A DNA stretch of 11,414 nt from Gammaproteobacteria bacterium (GTDB lineage Bacteria; Pseudomonadota; Gammaproteobacteria; Steroidobacterales; Steroidobacteraceae): NCBI GenBank assembly GCA_028293725.1, contig JAQGOE010000075.1, positions 1 to 11,414 of the forward strand. The letters are read 5' to 3'. Both the position numbers and the translations under genes were made by a program. Below are positions 7,891 to 11,414 of the stretch, one piece after another (position 1 is the first letter of the stretch; every line of letters begins with the position of its first letter). A model generated the notes under the pieces. That model searched no databases and had not been told where the DNA came from. It was given only the letters and a program-made list of their open reading frames with translations.

Positions 7891-8133
7891 AGCTTCTTGA
7901 TTCTCGGAAATACAGTCGCTTCCTGCGCGTTCCATGTTTGCAACAAGTTGTCGTCGGAAGCGTATTCCTCCGTGGCAGGACACGACGGCGATCGCATGTC
8001 TGGCACGCTGTAATTAGCGGGGGCTATCAATACACCCGCTGTAACCTACCTGCAACCGCAAACATTGGAGGAATGTGGCGTGCCGGCGTAGGATCGTTCA
8101 TACCTGTACATGGTGTGTCACGGATGGAACGTT
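7891..8133. promoter_or_regulatory. Divergent promoter region, xoxF / small exported protein
   Basis: This stretch must hold the promoters of xoxF (left) and the plus-strand gene at 8134. CGCTGTAA occurs twice in the same orientation (8006-8013 and 8037-8044), 31 bases apart or about three helical turns. Overlapping it, AGCGGG (8016-8021) and CCCGCT (8035-8040) form an inverted repeat with a 13-base spacer. CAACAAGTTG (7941-7950) is a short near-palindrome. On the minus strand, TTGCAG and TATTGA 17 bases apart (about 8027-8055) are a weak promoter candidate. No regulator can be named. Confidence 0.45.
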
Positions 8134-8550
8134 ATGGTCCCGCTATTCGCGCAATTCCGCTTTCGAACCTCGACGGTAGTCGCGGCCGCAGCGCTCTGTT
8201 GGTGCACGGCGGCCGCGCTGGGCGACGCCCCGAAGGCTGACGCGCCCAGGAACGACTACCCGACCAGCGCCCGGGTGGAATACGTGCAGGAGTGCATCGT
8301 CAAAAACGGCGGCAACCTGTCCGACCTCTACAAATGCTCATGCGCCATCGATCGCATGGCGGAACATTTGACGTATGACGACTTCGTCGAGGCCGGAACC
8401 TTCGCCCGCTATGCGACGCTGGGCGGCGAAGGCGGCGGAATTTTCCGCGACCCCGACCACGCGAAGGAAAGAGCGCGACTGTATCGAAGCATCGAGGCCG
8501 ATGCGTATCGCGTCTGCGGTTTGAAGGCGGCCAGCACCGCCGGACGTTGA
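8134..8550 (+). CDS. Small exported four-cysteine protein of the xox locus, function unknown
   Basis: A predicted periplasmic protein of 138 residues that I cannot assign to a named function. Residues 1-30 form a signal peptide (basic FRFRTS, then VVAAAALCWC), with cleavage likely near AAALG-DA. The mature part has four cysteines: C54 in YVQEC, C68 and C70 in YKCSCAID, and C128 in YRVCG. This suggests two disulfides or a metal site. Most of the rest looks helical and acidic, with GGEGGGIFRDPD at 97-108. There is no heme motif; CSC followed by AID is not CxxCH. The ATG at 8134 was preferred because the signal peptide follows it; an ATG at 8110 would add eight residues, and neither has a strong Shine-Dalgarno. 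It is divergent from xoxF and converges on the beta-propeller gene, which suggests an accessory role in periplasmic alcohol oxidation (inference). Confidence 0.75.
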   Translation: MVPLFAQFRFRTSTVVAAAALCWCTAAALGDAPKADAPRNDYPTSARVEYVQECIVKNGGNLSDLYKCSCAIDRMAEHLTYDDFVEAGTFARYATLGGEGGGIFRDPDHAKERARLYRSIEADAYRVCGLKAASTAGR

Positions 8551-8559
8551 GCGCGGGAA

Positions 8560-8574
8560 CTGCGGCGTGCGCAG
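8560..8574. terminator. Small hairpin between convergent genes
   Basis: CTGCG (8560-8564) and CGCAG (8570-8574) form a 5-bp stem with a five-base loop within the 36-base gap between the convergent genes ending at 8550 and 8587. A shared terminator would be expected here, but the stem is short and no T-run flanks it. Confidence 0.25.
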
Positions 8575-8586
8575 CGCATCAACCCT

Positions 8587-9618
8587 TCACGGGTCGACGA
8601 CAACCCCCCACGGGCCTTTGCCCACCGGTATTTTCTTGAGCACGCTCAAGCTCGAGGTGTCGACCACCGTGACGTCGTTCGACGATCCATTGGCCGTGTA
8701 GAGGCGCCGCCCATCACGGCTCAAGGCAATACCCCAAGGTCGCGCTCCCACTGGGATCTCCTTCAGCAGCTTCTCGCCATCGCCTTCTTGCTCTGCGACA
8801 GCGATGGTGCCGCCCCGGCCGGTGCTCATGTAGATGCGCTTGCGCGCCGCATCGAAAACAACACCCATAGGCCGCGCCTCCTTGCGCAGTTGCAAAACGC
8901 GTGTAACCGGCTCCCCCGCGGGAATCGGCACGCGCGACAATGACGCATCGCCCTCCCCGGACACGAAGATGGCTTTACTGTCCGGCGTGAAGGCGAGATC
9001 ACGCGGCCGCATGCCTACCGGCGCCGCTTTCAACACCTTGAGTGAAGTTGTGTCGACAATGGATATTGTGCTGTCGGTTTCGCTCGTAACGATCACCCAC
9101 TTGCCGTTGGGCGCGGCGCGCACGCCTTCCGGCTCATGTCCGATCGGAATCGTCGCGACAATAGCGCCGCTAGTGGTGTCGAGAACCGTTACCTGGGCCG
9201 AGTCTTCGTTGGAAATGTAGAGCCGTTTACCGTCGCGGCTCAGATCGAACTGCTCCGGATCGGAGCCCGACTTGAGCACCCGGGTCAGCTTTAACGTCGC
9301 CGTGTCTATCGTGGCAATGCCATCGGCTTGCAGATCCCGTTTCAGCTTCGCGCATTCCTCATCCGGTACGGATGGAGGGCACTTCGGCAGCCCGCTGACG
9401 GCGACGTAGAGCAGCGATCCATCACGGTTGAGCTTCAGGCCGCGCGGCCGCTTGCCCACAGGGACGGTGGCGATGACCTCGCCCTTACGCGTGTCGAGAA
9501 CGGACACGCTCTCACCGTCTTCATTCGAGACGTAAGCCCTGCCCGTCGCCTGCGCCGTCGGCAGGAACCCGAGCGTGGAGAGAACGGTGATGGCAGTAAG
9601 CAGGGGAGACAGTCGCAT
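8587..9618 (-). CDS. PQQ-dependent catabolism-associated YVTN beta-propeller protein
   Basis: A periplasmic protein of 343 residues made of repeated beta-propeller blades. It resembles the family named for genomic association with PQQ-dependent alcohol oxidation, whose biochemical role is not established. A signal peptide runs to about TAQA (residue 24). Blade units repeat the pattern LYxSN...VxVxDT...VxxTIPVGxxPxG, for example at 27-60, 133-165, 176-206 and 307-338, consistent with about seven blades. A loop at 75-100 (GLPKCPPSVPDEEC) carries two cysteines, C80 and C89, probably a disulfide. The start is the only ATG giving a signal peptide, but the bases before it (TTATTCCTTCA on the minus strand) contain no recognisable Shine-Dalgarno. 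It sits near xoxF but is transcribed as a separate unit, converging with the four-cysteine gene 36 bases away. Confidence 0.88.
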   Translation of the reverse strand: MRLSPLLTAITVLSTLGFLPTAQATGRAYVSNEDGESVSVLDTRKGEVIATVPVGKRPRGLKLNRDGSLLYVAVSGLPKCPPSVPDEECAKLKRDLQADGIATIDTATLKLTRVLKSGSDPEQFDLSRDGKRLYISNEDSAQVTVLDTTSGAIVATIPIGHEPEGVRAAPNGKWVIVTSETDSTISIVDTTSLKVLKAAPVGMRPRDLAFTPDSKAIFVSGEGDASLSRVPIPAGEPVTRVLQLRKEARPMGVVFDAARKRIYMSTGRGGTIAVAEQEGDGEKLLKEIPVGARPWGIALSRDGRRLYTANGSSNDVTVVDTSSLSVLKKIPVGKGPWGVVVDP

Positions 9619-10046
9619 TGAAGGAATAACAACCGACGGGTTCAGCCCGTTCCCACGTTAATTTGCGAGCTTTTCTGAAGGTGTCCGCTTCGTGTTCCGT
9701 GCGCGGCGCGAAGTGTTCCATCCCGAGAACAACACGCGGGACGCGCGCGCCGCGTACATCTCGCCAGGTCCTCGATCGCATCGACTGAGAAGGAAATGCA
9801 TTCGACTCACGGAGCAGTCGCGATTCCGCCCCGGAGGCCCACCCAGCGGGCCGCCCAATCGCCCCACTTTGGTGCACGGCAGCCCATATTGCCGCACGCC
9901 AGTGCCCCTGTAGCGCACGGCCCACTTACAAATCAATGGGTTACGCGACTGGAACGGCTCGCAAGACGGTCCCGGGCTGGCATCGACCTTGCAATCTCTT
10001 CACATAGCAGGTCGCACCCTGCACATCTATATATAGAGGATTCTTC
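9619..10046. other. Intergenic stretch without a convincing gene
   Basis: Open frames exist on both strands here, but their products are rich in Arg, Pro and Gly, lack domain features and mostly overlap each other or the beta-propeller gene, so none is called. It should contain the promoters of the divergent genes starting at 9618 and 10047. Small inverted repeats seen are TGTTC/GAACA with an 8-base spacer (about 9715-9732), ACGCGG/CCGCGT (9734-9739 with 9750-9755) and GCAGG/CCTGC (10007-10011 with 10018-10022). I see no confident promoter pair. Confidence 0.5.
10026..10040 (+). promoter_or_regulatory. AT-rich palindrome overlapping the ribosome binding site
   Basis: TCTATATATAGA (10026-10037) is a perfect 12-base palindrome that runs into GAGGA (10036-10040), the Shine-Dalgarno six bases before the ATG at 10047. 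As DNA, TATATA could pass for a -10 box, but the transcript would then start after or inside the ribosome site. A leader or operator role is therefore more plausible than a promoter. Confidence 0.4.
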
Positions 10047-10592
10047 ATGAACAGGCTGATGTCGCCCCCGCTGGGGGTTCCCTCGCCCCCGCTGGGGGTT
10101 CCCTCGCTAACCGCTCGGTCGCTGGCCGCTCGGTCGTCCCTTGCGGTTCTCGCCACCGCTTCACTAGCGCAGGGATGCGCAACGTCACAACCAACACTGC
10201 GCACGGCGGGGGCAACGGCGCAAGCCGCCAGCGCGGCGTTGAAACCGACCTCCGGTGTTGTCCCCGCTGGGGATTCCCTCGCTGGCCGCTCGGTTGTATC
10301 TGACACGGCGGAAGTCATGCGTGTTGCTCAGCGGACCGAAGTTGCGGTGGAGAAGGAGGCGCCCGCAGTCGCGGGTCACCCGCTGACTTCCGTGGTCGTC
10401 ACCCAATGCAACCTGCTCGTCGCCGTCTATATGACGATGCCCGACGGTAAGCTGCTGCGCTTCGACCGCGGCGCCTCGGTCCCCGCCGACGAACTTCTGC
10501 AAATGGCTTACACGGCAACACGCAGCGAGCGCGTCGAGGTGTCATGCAATGACGCGGGCGCGGTCGGCTATGAGAAGCACGATCCGGTCTAG
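10047..10592 (+). CDS. Unrecognised exported or lipoprotein-like protein with embedded repeats
   Basis: A protein of 181 residues that I cannot assign to a family. After MNRLM come residues encoded by tandem repeats (SPPLGVP twice, then SLTAR and SLAAR), and only then a hydrophobic stretch SLAVLATASLAQGC ending at C44. This looks like a signal peptide, possibly a lipoprotein one, but AQGC is not a good lipobox because Leu is missing at -3. Residues 45-110 are Ala/Thr/Val-rich and include a second repeat copy (VVPAGDSLAGRSVV, 72-85). The C-terminal part, about 113-181, looks like a compact domain with C121 and C166, which may form a disulfide. A GAGGA site lies six bases before the ATG. It converges on the reductase gene 38 bases away. 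Its neighbours give no clue to function. Confidence 0.65.
   Translation: MNRLMSPPLGVPSPPLGVPSLTARSLAARSSLAVLATASLAQGCATSQPTLRTAGATAQAASAALKPTSGVVPAGDSLAGRSVVSDTAEVMRVAQRTEVAVEKEAPAVAGHPLTSVVVTQCNLLVAVYMTMPDGKLLRFDRGASVPADELLQMAYTATRSERVEVSCNDAGAVGYEKHDPV
10062..10133 (+). repeat. Tandem repeats at the start of the 10047 gene
   Basis: A 21-base unit (TCGCCCCCGCTGGGGGTTCC plus C) occurs twice without a gap, 10062-10082 and 10083-10103. Two 15-base units follow, 10104-10118 and 10119-10133, differing only at two bases (AA versus GG). Both lengths are multiples of three, so the frame is kept. The 21-base unit contains a small CCCC-GCT-GGGG hairpin. Confidence 0.9.
10262..10293 (+). repeat. Second copy of the same repeat element
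   Basis: These 32 bases match 10087-10118 at 29 positions, and the last 15 (10279-10293) match 10119-10133 exactly. The copy has the same orientation but a different codon phase: GCT of the hairpin loop is a whole codon here (10266-10268), whereas in the first copy its G is a third codon position (10091). Confidence 0.9.
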
Positions 10593-10637
10593 GCGACCCC
10601 GACTGCGCGTCCCGGGCTCGGCGCCCCCGTCTAGACC
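10586..10637. repeat. Inverted repeat spanning two convergent stop codons
   Basis: GGTCTAG (10586-10592) and CTAGACC (10631-10637) are exact reverse complements across a 38-base GC-rich gap. Each arm holds the TAG stop of one convergent gene, both of which end with a GTC valine codon. The pairing could help a bidirectional terminator, but may simply reflect similar gene ends. Confidence 0.35.
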
Positions 10638-11392
10638 CTGAAGCCCCCGTCGATATCGATGCAGCGGCCAGTGAAAAAATCGTTGCTCACAATGAAAGCG
10701 GCGGCCGCTGCGATTTCCTCCGGTTCCCCGAGCCGTTGCAGCGGCACGGGCGTCACCAGTTTCTCCAACATGTCGGGTCTCATCGATGCGAGAATCTCCG
10801 TGCGTACTCCCCCCGGCGCGATTGTTCCGGTGCGAATACCGTAACGCGCCAGTTCCTTTGCCCAAACGACCGTCAGCGCCGCTACGCCCGCCTTCGCGGC
10901 GCTGTAGTTGGTCTGGCCGGCGTTGCCGTGTCTCGAAATGCTCGAGATGTTGATGATGACTCCGCCGGAGCCGCGGCGGATCATCCTCTCGGCGGCCTCA
11001 CGCCCGCACAGGAAGACGCCCGTCAGATTCACATCGATCACCGCTTGCCACTGTGCGAGCGACATCTTCCCGACGATTGCGCCATCTTTGGCCTTGACGA
11101 GCAGAGCGTCGCGGAGAATGCCGGCGTTGTTCACCATGACATCGAGGCCGCCGAAATCGGCGACGATACGATCCATCGCGGCGACGACCTCCTCTTCGAC
11201 CGCGACGTTCACGTGATAGCTGCGCGCGACCACGCCCGCGGCTTCGAGAGCGGACCGGGTGGTTTCCAGATCGGCGGCGTTCACGTCGAGTAGGGCGACC
11301 TGGGCGCCGTCCCGGCCGAACCGCTCCGCGAGGGCACGGCCGATGCCCCGCCCGCCCCCGGTTATCGCGACTGTCTTATGGGTCAATTGCAT
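10631..11392 (-). CDS. Short-chain dehydrogenase/reductase, FabG-like
   Basis: A cytoplasmic NAD(P)-dependent oxidoreductase of the classical SDR family, 253 residues, the usual length. It has the Rossmann nucleotide motif TGGGRGIG (11-18), NNAG (88-91), N122 in DVNLTG, and the catalytic set S150, Y163, K167 (YSAAK), with PGG after the active site (193-195). D36 at the end of the second beta-strand (VALLDVN) suggests preference for NAD(H). The sequence resembles 3-oxoacyl-ACP reductases, but the substrate cannot be read from it: 3-oxoacyl thioesters, acetoacetyl-CoA or other ketones and alcohols are possible. The ATG at 11392 gives a complete N-terminus; only a weak AAGG lies upstream, 12 bases away. 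It converges with the 10047 gene. It might share a transcript with genes right of the window. Confidence 0.92.
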   Translation of the reverse strand: MQLTHKTVAITGGGRGIGRALAERFGRDGAQVALLDVNAADLETTRSALEAAGVVARSYHVNVAVEEEVVAAMDRIVADFGGLDVMVNNAGILRDALLVKAKDGAIVGKMSLAQWQAVIDVNLTGVFLCGREAAERMIRRGSGGVIINISSISRHGNAGQTNYSAAKAGVAALTVVWAKELARYGIRTGTIAPGGVRTEILASMRPDMLEKLVTPVPLQRLGEPEEIAAAAAFIVSNDFFTGRCIDIDGGFRV

Positions 11393-11414
11393 GGTCTTGG
11401 ACGCCTTCTAATTT

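Noticed and set aside
7882..7983. 34-codon N-terminal extension of xoxF
   Set aside because: The ATG at 7881 has a strong Shine-Dalgarno site and directly begins a signal peptide; the extension would bury that signal peptide.
8001..8018. TGGCAC upstream of the 8134 gene as a sigma-54 promoter
   Set aside because: The required GC at the -12 position is not at the right distance from the GG; the spacing is three bases too long.
8134..8550. Cytochrome c reading of the CSC motif in the small exported protein
   Set aside because: The motif is CSCAID with no CxxCH heme-binding sequence.
9521..9936. Minus-strand frames of 134 and 92 codons between the propeller gene and 10047
   Set aside because: They overlap each other and the propeller gene, have Arg/Gly/Pro-rich products, and lack signal peptide, domain or ribosome binding site.
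10134..10181. Firm lipoprotein call for the 10047 product
   Set aside because: The segment before the cysteine is AQGC, lacking the Leu or similar residue at -3 of a proper lipobox, so only a tentative note is given.
10062..10293. CRISPR array
   Set aside because: The units are tandem or lie inside a gene, with no regular unique spacers and no cas genes nearby.

Overview
The window (about 60% GC or more, closely packed genes, many GC-rich stem-loops) looks like the chromosome of a Gram-negative bacterium, most likely a proteobacterium. The clues are an opgG-opgH pair for periplasmic glucans and a periplasmic PQQ-dependent methanol dehydrogenase cluster of the XoxF type. The genus cannot be fixed from this sequence. 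No tRNA, rRNA, CRISPR array, transposase or phage gene was seen.

Layout, left to right. (1) 15-61 is a strong stem-loop just downstream of opgH. (2) 66-4234, minus strand, is opgG-opgH with a 4-base stop/start overlap. OpgG has an extra Pro/Gly/Ser-rich stretch of about 200 residues between its signal peptide and its catalytic-family domain, and probably starts at GTG. (3) 4235-4542 is a leader with several inverted repeats. (4) 4543-7881, minus strand, is xoxF-xoxG-xoxJ: a lanthanide-type methanol dehydrogenase, its c-type cytochrome and a periplasmic binding-protein-like partner. Two inverted repeats sit in the xoxF-xoxG spacer, one a perfect 12-bp stem. (5) 7882-8133 is a divergent promoter region. 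(6) 8134-8550, plus strand, is a small exported four-cysteine protein of unknown function. It converges on (7) 8587-9618, minus strand, a YVTN-type beta-propeller of the family associated with PQQ-dependent catabolism. (8) 9619-10046 has no convincing gene. (9) 10047-10592, plus strand, is an unrecognised exported or lipoprotein-like protein whose gene contains a short repeat element read in two different frames. It converges on (10) 10631-11392, minus strand, a short-chain dehydrogenase/reductase.

How the genes work together. XoxF would oxidise methanol (or another short alcohol) in the periplasm and pass electrons to the XoxG cytochrome. XoxJ, the beta-propeller and the small cysteine protein are probable periplasmic accessory factors. 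No PQQ biosynthesis gene, mxaI small subunit or formaldehyde-oxidation gene is in the window, so those steps must be encoded elsewhere. OpgG and OpgH make beta-glucans in the same compartment, but nothing in the sequence links them functionally to methanol oxidation.

The least explained items are the four-cysteine protein beside xoxF, the OpgG linker, the xoxF-xoxG hairpins and the frame-shifted repeat in the 10047 gene.
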